Below, one piece after another: positions 1-6,377 of a DNA stretch of 8,246 bases. Every line of letters begins with the position of its first letter. Within the stretch, counting starts at the first letter, position 1. The DNA is from Microcaldota archaeon (GTDB taxonomy: Archaea; B1Sed10-29; JACOVT01). Made by a program: the position numbers and the translations under genes. The stretch spans positions 1-8,246 of the forward strand of contig JACOVT010000085.1 in NCBI GenBank assembly GCA_016177165.1. The letters run 5' to 3'. The notes under the pieces were generated by a model, which was given only the letters and a program-made list of their open reading frames with translations, was not told where the DNA came from and ran no database searches.

Positions 1-1
1 C

Positions 2-2695
2 CTAGGGACTAGGGAGGGCGACCTCGTCGGGTTCAAGCCGGAAGGCGATTCCCTCGTGGGACATAAAGTCGAGTGGTTTGACGAGTGGAACGGCAAGAAG
101 TACAAGTTAGATACGCTGCAATCGCTGCGTTCTCTTTACTCGTTTAACTCGACCGTGAAAATTGGGGTGTTCAGCGACGCGGCGCGCTCTGTTCCATTGA
201 CCTCCCTGAGTGCCGGCCAGACTGCCTACTTTAGAGTTAGCGCTCGGGATGCTCTAACCGGAAAGCCTGCGATAGTTCGTGGCGTTATAATGGTTTACTA
301 CAACAACTCAAATGGGACTCCTGGTGGGGCCATTTACACGCTAAAATTTGGCGTGACGGAAAAGAGATTGGCAGATGCGTATAGATCGTATGGCGAAAAG
401 GTTCTTGAGGAACAAATTGTTGGAACGTACGAGGACAGTTTCGTGCTGCCGCAAAACGTTGATTCCGTAGAAAACGTTTCAATAGCGCTGGAAATAGGGG
501 GAGGCTTGGTAGTTGAAGGAATGGTAATAGCGCCCGGGGTTAAATACGGCAAGCATGTCTTGGTGCTTGGCGGCGCGGCCAGCTCTGGAGATTGGCAAGG
601 GACGTACGAGCTGGACGAGGATCGTGCGAGAATATTTGGGGTAGCTGACGACTTTGTTGGCGTTTTGCGAGGCCGCGGCATTTACCGGTCGTTCGCGCCT
701 GGCTCTCATAAAGTCTCGCTTTTCGTGGATGGGAAAGACAAGGGGAGCATGGTGGTTGATGTTGAAAAACTTAAATTTGGAAAGACTGCCGACGTCGGGG
801 TGGTGCTGGTCGAGTACAAGGGCAAGAGGCCCAATGGTTGCGGCGACGGCCGCGACCGGGACGGCGACGGCTTAACTGGCTACGGCAGGGATGACGATTG
901 CGACGGCTGGGACGAGTACGAGTACCGTAATTTTCTCCTTTCTTACGCGAACAGGTTCTTCCATGAGTCGACAAACGGCAAGCTCGGGTTCGAGTGGCAC
1001 TTGTTTGACAATGGCGGGAAATGGTTCCCATTGGGCGAAGTTAGTGCTGCTGGCAGCTCTGGTGGCGGGCCTTGGGTGGAGGAAATCGCCGACCAAGCAA
1101 TCCATGCAGCAACCGGCATAAAAAGGAGTAAATGGGTGGAAGGAAAGAACGACGCCAGGGTAATGGTCGTGCTTTCTGACCAAAGTCAAAGTAGCGATGT
1201 TGGCGGTAGTGGCACCACTACAACCCGGATAGGTGACATGGTAATACTCCCATACGGGCATGCGGTCACTCACGAGCTTGGGCACGGTTATGGGGTCAGG
1301 CAAGAGCTTTATCCCGTCTCGGGGGACAACTGGCCGGATAGCGATGTGGATGGCTGGAGCGTGATGGGCGCGTCAAGCGGGGCTTTGTTTGATGTTTACT
1401 CTCGGGTTCGCCTTGGTATTGCCAGTGAAGACCTCAAGCGCAGGGATGGCGACTACAAGCTCGGGTTGGGGTACCAGTCATTCGGTGCATTCACTGTAAA
1501 GTCAGCACCATTATTTTCATACGTATCGGGCCATCGCTACCTTGTTGAGGCACGTTCCAAAGCGCCCCACTTAACGTACTTTGACAGGAGCCTGCCGTAC
1601 TCGGCAGTCGTGGTCTACGACGTCTATACTGCGGCAAGTTTCTGGGACGTTGTAACCGCCAACCCGCTCGCCCGGGTGGGGGACTCTTTCCAGTCTCCTG
1701 ACGGGGGAGTCAAGATAGAGCTCATCAAGAACAATCTTGACGTTGACGGCACTGCCGAAGTTAGGGTGAAAACCAGCATTTCATCAAACGTTCAGGGCGC
1801 GATCATCGATGGTGCCTCTTGGTTGTGGGGCAAGCTGACTGGGAAAAGCGGGCCACGTTCCAACGAGTCGTTCGACCTCGACCTGCACGCCTACTACACG
1901 CTTGGCGGCAGCCAGCACCACGTTGGAATGAACTATGGGACCGGAGAGTACGAAAAACCAGAAGGAGTACTCGCGGGCGGCGACCTTGTCATCGGCGAGT
2001 GGATCCTTGTTCCAAAGGCCGCGCAGAATGTGGAGTTCAAGGTGGTGAACAAGAAGCTGCGCGACTATTTTGCCAAGCACCCCGACCAGCTAGAGTTATA
2101 CCCGGGCGAGACCAAGTTCTCGATAACCTACCTCAACTTTGATGGTGATGGAAAGAGGACGGTAACCAACCCGCAGCTTTCCTCGATCTCACTAGACGAG
2201 CAGGAAAAAGCATTCTCTATGCCGGCAATCGGCTTCCTCGACCAGCAAACAGTGGAACGCCCCACTCCTGAAACTATCAAGCAGCGGGTGATCGTGCTGC
2301 TCGAAACCCAAAGCTACGAGATCGCATACTCGCAAGAGTTTGCTGGAGAAAGCAGACCAGAAATTCCCGAGCAGGCGTTCAGCAAGCCGGGCAACTACAC
2401 GATCGTCTGGCAGTCGGCTGGCCCGACAAACGAGCTCTACTCTAACGACGAGCTGCTCAGGAGAAACGTTATCGAGTTCTCGAACGAGGCATACGTACAG
2501 AAGGACAACCTTGTCGAATTGCAGGATAGGCACATGCCCGAAGGCGGCGATGATGGTACGAAACCGCCGGACATTGTTACTGCCGCAGGCGACAGCACCT
2601 TGCTGTTTGCTGGTGTCGGGGTTGCGGCGGTCCTCGTGATTGTTGTAGTGCTGGTTTTTGTGTTGAGGCAACGGTCGGCAGTCCCACCGGCGTGA
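2..2695 (+). CDS. Membrane-anchored M6-like zinc metalloprotease (5' partial)
   Basis: Surface protease; the 5' end is missing. The frame is open back to nt 2, so the GTG at 56 is probably internal (897 residues visible, counted from nt 2). Residues about 1-270 look like beta-rich domains. Residues 280-300 hold a Cys-bracketed Asp/Gly-rich motif (CGDGRDRDGDG...DDDCDG) resembling calcium-binding CxDGxDNDGDG loops. The peptidase core, about 305-480, has HELGHGYG at 424-431 (zinc ligands H424 and H428, catalytic E425) and a Met-turn-like SVMG at M455, followed by ALFDVYSRVRLG as in M6 enzymes. A YLVEAR...LPYSAVVVYDV stretch near 513 also matches the M6 C-terminal subdomain. Further beta-rich sequence follows, then one membrane helix at about 865-888 and a short basic tail. 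The body should therefore be outside the cell. The position after HExxHxxGxx is Gln, not the usual His/Asp, so activity is uncertain. The substrate is unknown. Confidence 0.85.
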   Translation, partial: LGTREGDLVGFKPEGDSLVGHKVEWFDEWNGKKYKLDTLQSLRSLYSFNSTVKIGVFSDAARSVPLTSLSAGQTAYFRVSARDALTGKPAIVRGVIMVYYNNSNGTPGGAIYTLKFGVTEKRLADAYRSYGEKVLEEQIVGTYEDSFVLPQNVDSVENVSIALEIGGGLVVEGMVIAPGVKYGKHVLVLGGAASSGDWQGTYELDEDRARIFGVADDFVGVLRGRGIYRSFAPGSHKVSLFVDGKDKGSMVVDVEKLKFGKTADVGVVLVEYKGKRPNGCGDGRDRDGDGLTGYGRDDDCDGWDEYEYRNFLLSYANRFFHESTNGKLGFEWHLFDNGGKWFPLGEVSAAGSSGGGPWVEEIADQAIHAATGIKRSKWVEGKNDARVMVVLSDQSQSSDVGGSGTTTTRIGDMVILPYGHAVTHELGHGYGVRQELYPVSGDNWPDSDVDGWSVMGASSGALFDVYSRVRLGIASEDLKRRDGDYKLGLGYQSFGAFTVKSAPLFSYVSGHRYLVEARSKAPHLTYFDRSLPYSAVVVYDVYTAASFWDVVTANPLARVGDSFQSPDGGVKIELIKNNLDVDGTAEVRVKTSISSNVQGAIIDGASWLWGKLTGKSGPRSNESFDLDLHAYYTLGGSQHHVGMNYGTGEYEKPEGVLAGGDLVIGEWILVPKAAQNVEFKVVNKKLRDYFAKHPDQLELYPGETKFSITYLNFDGDGKRTVTNPQLSSISLDEQEKAFSMPAIGFLDQQTVERPTPETIKQRVIVLLETQSYEIAYSQEFAGESRPEIPEQAFSKPGNYTIVWQSAGPTNELYSNDELLRRNVIEFSNEAYVQKDNLVELQDRHMPEGGDDGTKPPDIVTAAGDSTLLFAGVGVAAVLVIVVVLVFVLRQRSAVPPA

Positions 2696-2699
2696 GTTG

Positions 2700-2882
2700 A
2701 TGAGGATCGCCCTTGCTGCTGCACTGATTGCCATGATCTGGGCATTCCTGTCTGTTGATTTTGTCCTACCATTGCCGGAGGAGCAGCACGTCCTGTGGCA
2801 CGTTGTTGTGGGGTCGGCGCTCACCGCTTTCGTTATATTAAGGCTCAGGCGTGGATCAGCGGCAGCGAGACCACGAAAGTGA
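2700..2882 (+). CDS. Small two-helix membrane protein, unknown function
   Basis: A 60-residue protein with two hydrophobic segments (about 3-22 and 31-48) separated by a short loop with PLPEEQH, ending in a basic tail (RLRRGSAAARPRK). By the positive-inside rule both ends would be cytoplasmic. The ATG at 2700 lies 4 nt after the stop of the metalloprotease gene, so the two may be co-transcribed; a TTG at 2697 is a less likely start. The 3' end overlaps the convergent M50 gene by 38 bp. No family was recognised. Support comes from the hydrophobic pattern and close spacing only; the gene could be spurious. Confidence 0.5.
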   Translation: MRIALAAALIAMIWAFLSVDFVLPLPEEQHVLWHVVVGSALTAFVILRLRRGSAAARPRK

Positions 2883-3444
2883 GGTAGGCTGCGCCGAAAA
2901 ACATCGCGGCCCAGACTATGATGTTCCACTGGAACACCTTCGAGCCGTCCAGCGGCGGGATTGGCACCATGTTAAAGAAGGCGAGGAACGAGTTGGCGAC
3001 CGCGCCGTAAGCGCCTATCTGCGAAACCACTCCTTTCGCTGCAAGGGTTCCTGCCGCGAGCCAGAGGAAAAAGAACGCCAGGAGGATGTTGGTGAACGAG
3101 CCCGCGGCGCTTATTATGCCGTCCTCGCGCCGGGTAAGGTTTTTCTTGTGGATATAGACGGCGCCGGGCGCGGCGAACACGAACTTCCCTGCAGTTGCGA
3201 TGGCCATTATGACCGCGAGCGCGAGGCCTTCCATCCATGCCTTGTAGTACGCGACAGCGCCGAACCTTTGGGCGACGGCCTTGTGGGCGAGCTCGTGCAG
3301 CACGAAACCCGAACCCATCGTGAGCAGCACGATTGCGAACCCGTAGGCTATCGTGCCCTGCGCAAAGAACGGCAGCGAGAACGCGAGCGAAATAGTCAAT
3401 AGGGATATCAGTATCTGTGTTGTTTCGCCCTTGTAGAACATCAT
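2845..3444 (-). CDS. M50 family (site-2-protease-like) membrane metalloprotease
   Basis: An intramembrane zinc protease of about 199 residues with several hydrophobic segments. HELAH at 50-54 gives two zinc ligands and the catalytic Glu. N158 and D166 in NMVPIPPLDG form the second M50 signature, which carries the third zinc ligand (Asp). A GSFTNILLAFFFL segment lies between them, matching the family's conserved G-x-x-x-N stretch. The length fits the compact archaeal/bacterial forms without PDZ or CBS domains. Family members cleave membrane-embedded substrates such as anti-sigma factors or signal-peptide remnants; the substrate here cannot be told. Two adjacent ATGs (3444 and 3441) are possible starts. 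A TATA-like box centred near 3466 fits a leaderless start at 3441 slightly better. The gene is divergent from the pseudopilin operon and convergent with the small membrane protein gene. Confidence 0.92.
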   Translation of the reverse strand: MMFYKGETTQILISLLTISLAFSLPFFAQGTIAYGFAIVLLTMGSGFVLHELAHKAVAQRFGAVAYYKAWMEGLALAVIMAIATAGKFVFAAPGAVYIHKKNLTRREDGIISAAGSFTNILLAFFFLWLAAGTLAAKGVVSQIGAYGAVANSFLAFFNMVPIPPLDGSKVFQWNIIVWAAMFFGAAYLTFVVSLPLIHA

Positions 3445-3460
3445 GGAACCAACCGGCTCG

Positions 3461-3470
3461 GGTTAATTTG
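3461..3470 (-). promoter_or_regulatory. Putative TATA box of the M50 gene
   Basis: Read on the minus strand, CAAATTAACC is centred 22-25 bp before the two possible ATGs (3444, 3441), which is the archaeal TATA distance for a leaderless transcript. The match to a strong TATA box is only moderate. Confidence 0.4.
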
Positions 3471-3490
3471 GGTTGCAAAACGCTTAAATA
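3470..3490 (+). promoter_or_regulatory. BRE/TATA promoter of the pseudopilin operon; copy 1 of a 20-bp repeat
   Basis: The block gggttgcaaaacgcttaaat (3470-3489) ends in a TATA-like CTTAAATA (3483-3490) centred 26.5 bp before the GTG at 3513. That is the classic archaeal TATA-to-start spacing and predicts a leaderless mRNA starting at the GTG. The same 20 bases occur, 20 of 20, on the other strand at 6379-6398 before the pilin operon. Identity extends about 13 bp upstream of the TATA core, covering the BRE position and beyond. Confidence 0.7.
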
Positions 3491-3512
3491 ATGATGCCTT
3501 GACACGTCTGGC

Positions 3513-4019
3513 GTGAAGGCGTTTTACTTCGGTCTGCTTGCAGCTGCGCTGTTGCCGTTGGCGGATGCAGGGTTGCATTATAGAAACTCGCTGCAAGAGG
3601 CGCAGTACTCGGTGGAGCTCATCCTGGTCTTCCAGCGCGCGGCCGCAGAGGCTGATTACGGGTTCCAACAGTCGTTCAGGTTTGCCGTCATTTCCGGCTT
3701 GAGTACTGTTAGGGAGGATGACACTTCTGGCGAGGCTGCCGGAAAGGTTTGCGGAAAGCTGTCGCTGCTGGATGGTGTTGTGATGGTGGGTCGGGTTGAC
3801 GAGGGCGACTTCTTTTCGCGAGGGGGATTGAAGCCGATGGGGGAATGCGCCTGCGTTTCTGCGCTGCGTGTTGAGAGGAACCCGCTGCGCGCTGTCATTG
3901 GCTCCGGAACGGGCGGTTGCGTTGCCCAGCCGGCCTCTTTCTGGAAGCTTCACGAGTTGAGTTTTGGGCGGCTTGTTTCGATCGTCCCTTACGGGACCGT
4001 AATTGAGGCGGCTAGATGA
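3513..4019 (+). CDS. Exported pilin-like protein, first gene of the pseudopilin operon
   Basis: A 168-residue protein, family not recognised. A hydrophobic N-terminal segment (about 3-19) ends in LADAG, so it may be a cleaved Sec signal peptide or a retained pilin-type helix. The stretch that follows, from LHYRNSLQEAQYS to about residue 52, looks helical, like the stalk of a pilin. The C-terminal half has four cysteines (GKVCGK, GECACVS, GGCVAQ) that could pair outside the cell. The GTG start is supported by the promoter 26 bp upstream and by the hydrophobic N-terminus beginning at once. Its TGA overlaps the ATG of the next gene (ATGA), indicating translational coupling. A role as a minor pilin or pilus-assembly factor is inferred from the neighbours only. 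Confidence 0.75.
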   Translation: MKAFYFGLLAAALLPLADAGLHYRNSLQEAQYSVELILVFQRAAAEADYGFQQSFRFAVISGLSTVREDDTSGEAAGKVCGKLSLLDGVVMVGRVDEGDFFSRGGLKPMGECACVSALRVERNPLRAVIGSGTGGCVAQPASFWKLHELSFGRLVSIVPYGTVIEAAR

Positions 4020-4360
4020 AGGCACAACTTGCTCTGGGGTTCCTGTTCGTGCTGCTGGCGCTCGCTCTGTTGTCGGTGGTTCTTGCTTCGAGTCTCGCTC
4101 GTAGCGGCGTGCTGCTCTCAAAGGAGGTTTCACGCGCCGGGCTTCAGGCCCGAGCTGACGTGGCGTCGGCTTCGGTCAACCTCGTCTATTTTCAGGGAGG
4201 GAGCCTTGACTACTATCCGAACGTCTCTTCCGGTTCGTGGCAAGGATGCCGTGTGACTCTCTTTGAAGGCAACCTTTCCTCTAGCTCATATTGTGTTGCC
4301 GCTGGGGCGGCCTCTATTTCGGAAGTGCGCGTGTCGGGGAGGAGGAAGTGGTTTGGGTGA
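4016..4360 (+). CDS. Minor pilin-like protein with degenerate class III signal peptide
   Basis: A 114-residue protein whose N-terminus, MKAQLALGFLFVLL, aligns directly with MKAQASFEFLLIAA of the class III pilin encoded at 5738-6145. The Q4 after the expected cleavage site is kept, but the Glu normally present at mature position 5 is Gly (G8). A hydrophobic helix (about 5-27) is followed by a helical stretch with KEVSRAGLQARADVAS and a small ectodomain with two cysteines (GCRVTL, SYCVAA) that may form a disulfide. Loss of Glu5 is known for some tip-located minor pseudopilins in bacterial type II secretion (GspK); an equivalent role here is inference. It overlaps the previous gene by 4 nt and the next by 1 nt. 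Confidence 0.75.
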   Translation: MKAQLALGFLFVLLALALLSVVLASSLARSGVLLSKEVSRAGLQARADVASASVNLVYFQGGSLDYYPNVSSGSWQGCRVTLFEGNLSSSSYCVAAGAASISEVRVSGRRKWFG

Positions 4361-4809
4361 TGTTCGAGCTGGACGCTTCACTTTCGTTTGTCATCCTGCT
4401 TGCCGGCGTTACGGTTTTCTTTTCCTCGGTCAGCGTTGTAATGTCGGACGCTGCTGCAGACTACTGGGGGTTTTCGATGCGTTCGCGCGCGTTACAGGCT
4501 AGCGAGGCGCTTGTCGCGACTTCTGGTCATGCTGGTTCTGTGGGACTGGCGGCTTACGAGCAAGATGGGGTTAGGCACCATGAGCTCAACCTGTCCGAAC
4601 TGGCAAGATTGGCGGGCACGGGTGGTGCGGAGCTTGGGAATAAACTTGGAATGGGCCTTGGCGCCAACGCTGCCGTGGAAGTGTCTGGCTTGGGTGGGAA
4701 CCTGCTTTTTGGGAGTGGTGGGAGCAAGCCGGAAGGATCGCTAGTGGTGTCAAGGATTGCATTGTGCGGCGGCGAGGCTTGTGTTGTCCGGCTCTACGTC
4801 TGGAAATAG
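4360..4809 (+). CDS. Pilin-like membrane-anchored protein (LDASLSF type)
   Basis: A 149-residue protein, family not recognised. MFELDASLSF leads straight into a hydrophobic helix (about 8-28) and then a predicted helical stalk (SDAAADYWGFSMRSRALQASEALVA). The C-terminal half is rich in Gly and Ala and ends with a CGGEAC pair (C136, C141) near the end of the chain. The open frame extends upstream to a TTG at 4291, but the ATG at 4360 is chosen because it overlaps the previous stop (TGATG) and puts the charged residues directly before the helix. Its 3' end overlaps the next gene by about 29 nt. A structural role in a pilus-like assembly is inferred from its shape and from the operon. Confidence 0.75.
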   Translation: MFELDASLSFVILLAGVTVFFSSVSVVMSDAAADYWGFSMRSRALQASEALVATSGHAGSVGLAAYEQDGVRHHELNLSELARLAGTGGAELGNKLGMGLGANAAVEVSGLGGNLLFGSGGSKPEGSLVVSRIALCGGEACVVRLYVWK

Positions 4810-5149
4810 CGGCGGGTTCTTCTTCTCGGCTGACGCTCTCCTCTTTCTGCTGGCCGCGGTTTCGCTTTCTGTTTACCTGCTGGCCGCTGATGTAGGCGGC
4901 CGGGCCGGGAATGGTGGGCGGGCTTATTACCCCGAGCTGGAAGCGCTTGCGCAGGACGCGGTGGAAGTCTGCGCGCTGAACCTGACGCTGGATGAAGGAT
5001 GTTTTTCAGCGGTGTTGCGGGCGGCCAATCCGCGCGTCAGGTTCTGCCTCAACAGCTGCGAGCCCGCCGGCGCGCAGACCGTAGTCGTCGAGCGCAACCT
5101 GCCGCAAGAATGGGGGTTTTCAAAACTGGCTGTCTGGATTGGTGAGTAG
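4781..5149 (+). CDS. Pilin-like membrane-anchored protein (SADALLF type), last gene of operon
   Basis: About 122 residues from a GTG at 4781. A Gly/Ser-rich leader with GGFFFSADALL is followed by a hydrophobic helix (about 19-36) and a small ectodomain with four cysteines (VCALN, EGCFS, FCLNSC). The D-A-L element just before the helix resembles LDASL of the preceding gene product, so the two may be distant relatives. Start choice is uncertain: TTG at 4757 and TTG at 4784 are alternatives. GTG 4781 is preferred because a weak GAGG lies just upstream and it gives a short leader. The reading frame overlaps the 3' end of the preceding gene. A hairpin terminator follows 18 nt after its stop. Confidence 0.7.
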   Translation: MLSGSTSGNSGGFFFSADALLFLLAAVSLSVYLLAADVGGRAGNGGRAYYPELEALAQDAVEVCALNLTLDEGCFSAVLRAANPRVRFCLNSCEPAGAQTVVVERNLPQEWGFSKLAVWIGE

Positions 5150-5167
5150 GGGTGGAAAATAAGTCAC

Positions 5168-5201
5168 GGCTCCCATTCGAAAGGGAGCCCGTTTTGGTTT
5201 T
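5168..5201 (+). terminator. Hairpin plus T-tract terminator after the pseudopilin operon
   Basis: GGCTCCC (5168-5174) and GGGAGCC (5183-5189) form a perfect 7-bp stem around an 8-nt loop, followed by TTTTGGTTTT (5192-5201). It lies between convergent genes. On the minus strand the same hairpin is followed by GTGACTTATTTT, so it may also stop transcripts of the lipoprotein gene ending at 5240. Confidence 0.65.
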
Positions 5202-5239
5202 GAGTGCAGATGCTGCTGTTTGATTCGTCTTTTTTGGTG

Positions 5240-5713
5240 TTACTGGCCGAATCCGCCGCTGCTGCTTCCAACGCCGCCGCCGAGCCCGCCAGTCGTGCTC
5301 ATGCCGCCTATCTGTTTGCTGATCTTCCACTGGCCGTTTTCTTTCTTGAGCTCGGCGTCCCCGGACTGGGTCTGGCTCTGCGTCTTGCCTAGGGCGGACA
5401 TCTCGATCGTGATTTCGAACTTCACGGTTGCGGTGTTGCCGTCGCTCGAGATTTTCTCCTCGAGCACCTTGAAGTCCTTTATCTTGATCTGCATCAGCGC
5501 CTTGAGCTGGTCTATCTGGGCCTGCGCTTCTGGTGTCATTTTGACTTGGGCTTGCAGGTCTGAAGTCAGGTAGCTCTTGGCTCGGTCGATGTCAAAGGCG
5601 AATGCTGCCTCAAAATAGGATCTTACCACTTCTGAGGGAGCTCCGCCGCCGCCGACTGCCGCGCATGCCGAAAGAAAAAGCACGGAAGCGACTATCAGTG
5701 CTGACTTTTGCAT
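5240..5713 (-). CDS. Lipoprotein with NTF2-like (DUF4878-like) domain, paralog 1
   Basis: A 157-residue exported protein. The N-terminus has a basic start, a hydrophobic core and a lipobox LSAC with the lipidated cysteine at C17. Residues about 27-137 match the small lipoprotein pattern of the NTF2-like/DUF4878 type: VVRSYFEAAFAFDIDRAKSYL near the N-terminus, FKVLEEKI and alternating beta segments in the middle, and KKENGQWKIS near the end. A Gly/Ser-rich tail (GGLGGGVGSSSGG) follows. It is a clear paralog of the product of 6497-6922, with shared AFD, AK-Y-T-DL, MS-LG-T and KENG-WKIS positions. A TATA box centred 26 bp before the ATG predicts a leaderless transcript separate from, or additional to, read-through from the pilin genes. 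Function unknown; proteins of this fold often bind ligands or other surface proteins. Confidence 0.82.
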   Translation of the reverse strand: MQKSALIVASVLFLSACAAVGGGGAPSEVVRSYFEAAFAFDIDRAKSYLTSDLQAQVKMTPEAQAQIDQLKALMQIKIKDFKVLEEKISSDGNTATVKFEITIEMSALGKTQSQTQSGDAELKKENGQWKISKQIGGMSTTGGLGGGVGSSSGGFGQ

Positions 5714-5734
5714 GAGCTGGTAAATCAGGAGTGG

Positions 5735-5743
5735 TTTTTAAAT
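5735..5743 (-). promoter_or_regulatory. TATA box of lipoprotein gene 1
   Basis: ATTTAAAAA on the minus strand is centred 26 bp before the ATG at 5713. It overlaps the stop codon of the upstream pilin gene (TAA, 5740-5738), so the promoter is embedded in the pilin 3' end. Confidence 0.6.
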
Positions 5744-6145
5744 GGGTGGGTCGGGGGGTTTGAAAGACAACAGCGTCCCTGTCGGGCTCACTTCAATGGC
5801 TCCGCCATTACTTACTTTTACCATCCCTGAGCAGTTAGTGCTGCCGTTCAGCCCTGCTTTTAGGGGCTGCTTGCCTGAAAGCTCGATGCGTGCTGTAAGC
5901 TTTCCTGCGGTCGCCTCCAGCCTAACTGGAACGCTCATGCGGTATTCCACGACTTGGGCGGAATTGGTGGCAGCCGCCAGCTGGCAAGCGTTGTCTAGCC
6001 GGGCAAGCAGCGAGCCCGCCTCCCTCAACATGATTACTTCCCTGCCGGCGGCATATGTTTTCGAGAATGTATGGATGGAGAGCCCCAGGATTGCGGCCAG
6101 CGCGGCCGCGATGAGGAGGAACTCGAAGCTCGCCTGCGCCTTCAC
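5738..6145 (-). CDS. Archaeal type IV pilin with class III signal peptide
   Basis: About 135 residues. MKAQASFEFLLIAAALAAILG is a textbook class III (EppA-type) signal: a short basic leader, presumed cleavage before Q4, E8 at mature position 5, then the hydrophobic assembly helix (about 9-24). A helical stalk (HTFSKTYAAGREVIMLREAGSLLARLDNACQLAA) and a beta-rich head follow, with one cysteine in each part (NACQL, TNCSG). The frame also offers a GTG at 6157, giving four more residues. GTG 6145 is preferred because the leader is then the usual length and GGGTGG lies 8 nt upstream. It follows the small pilin gene with a 4-nt gap, so the two form an operon. Pilins of this kind are cleaved by a prepilin peptidase and assembled into surface filaments for adhesion or secretion. 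Major versus minor role cannot be decided. Confidence 0.85.
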   Translation of the reverse strand: MKAQASFEFLLIAAALAAILGLSIHTFSKTYAAGREVIMLREAGSLLARLDNACQLAAATNSAQVVEYRMSVPVRLEATAGKLTARIELSGKQPLKAGLNGSTNCSGMVKVSNGGAIEVSPTGTLLSFKPPDPPI

Positions 6146-6149
6146 TGGT

Positions 6150-6353
6150 TCAACCACCCAGCGAGTCCTGCAGCTTTTTGGAGAACTTGTCCACGGACTC
6201 GTCCACGTTCTTGGCGGTTCCCTTGGCAGAGCTGCCGAGGCTCGTGAAAACGAATATCGCGACGATCAGCAGCCCGAGCAGGACGACGAACATTTCGAAC
6301 GAGATCTGGCCGGCGTCATCCATGCGCCCCTGTGCGGCGTTTCCCTTTTTCAT
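6150..6353 (-). CDS. Small archaeal pilin with class III signal peptide
   Basis: A 67-residue protein. A charged leader (MKKGNAAQGRMDDAG) precedes QISFEMFVVLLGLLIVAIFVF, the class III pilin core, with presumed cleavage before Q16 and Glu at mature position 5 (E20). The mature chain would be only about 52 residues: the assembly helix plus a short charged amphipathic tail (AKNVDESVDKFSKKLQDSL) and no globular head. That is very small for a pilin and suggests a filament core subunit or a helix-only spacer. ATG 6353 is supported by the TATA box 28 bp upstream; ATG at 6323 (MDDAGQISFE) is an alternative. It is first in the operon with the larger pilin. Confidence 0.82.
   Translation of the reverse strand: MKKGNAAQGRMDDAGQISFEMFVVLLGLLIVAIFVFTSLGSSAKGTAKNVDESVDKFSKKLQDSLGG
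6154..6159 (-). promoter_or_regulatory. Ribosome binding site that favours the GTG at 6145
   Basis: GGGTGG on the minus strand overlaps the last codons of the upstream pilin gene and sits 8 nt before GTG 6145. It contains GGTG of the archaeal GGAGGTGAT consensus. It would lie inside or beyond the start if translation began at 6157. Confidence 0.4.
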
Positions 6354-6377
6354 CGGCGTGCATGAAAACGCGGTCGC

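Noticed and set aside
2..15. Tandem ctaggga repeat at the window edge
   Set aside because: Only two 7-bp units, in frame in coding sequence; likely chance.
30..46. GGGTTCAAGCC resembling a tRNA T-arm
   Set aside because: It lies in the open metalloprotease frame, and no acceptor, D or anticodon arms can be fitted around it.
771..1303. Long minus-strand open frames across the protease gene
   Set aside because: They are Arg/Ser/Pro-rich shadows of the GC-rich coding strand, without family signatures or promoters.
2192..2929. 245-codon minus-strand frame across the end of the protease gene
   Set aside because: It is the complement of well-supported coding sequence and shows no recognisable domain.
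4291..4359. Upstream extension of the third pseudopilin gene from TTG 4291
   Set aside because: It would overlap the previous gene by 70 nt and add a leader unlike its neighbours; ATG 4360 overlaps the preceding stop neatly.
4692..4722. Possible G-quadruplex (four GGG runs)
   Set aside because: One loop is 12 nt, and the runs encode a Gly-rich stretch of the pilin-like protein, which explains them.
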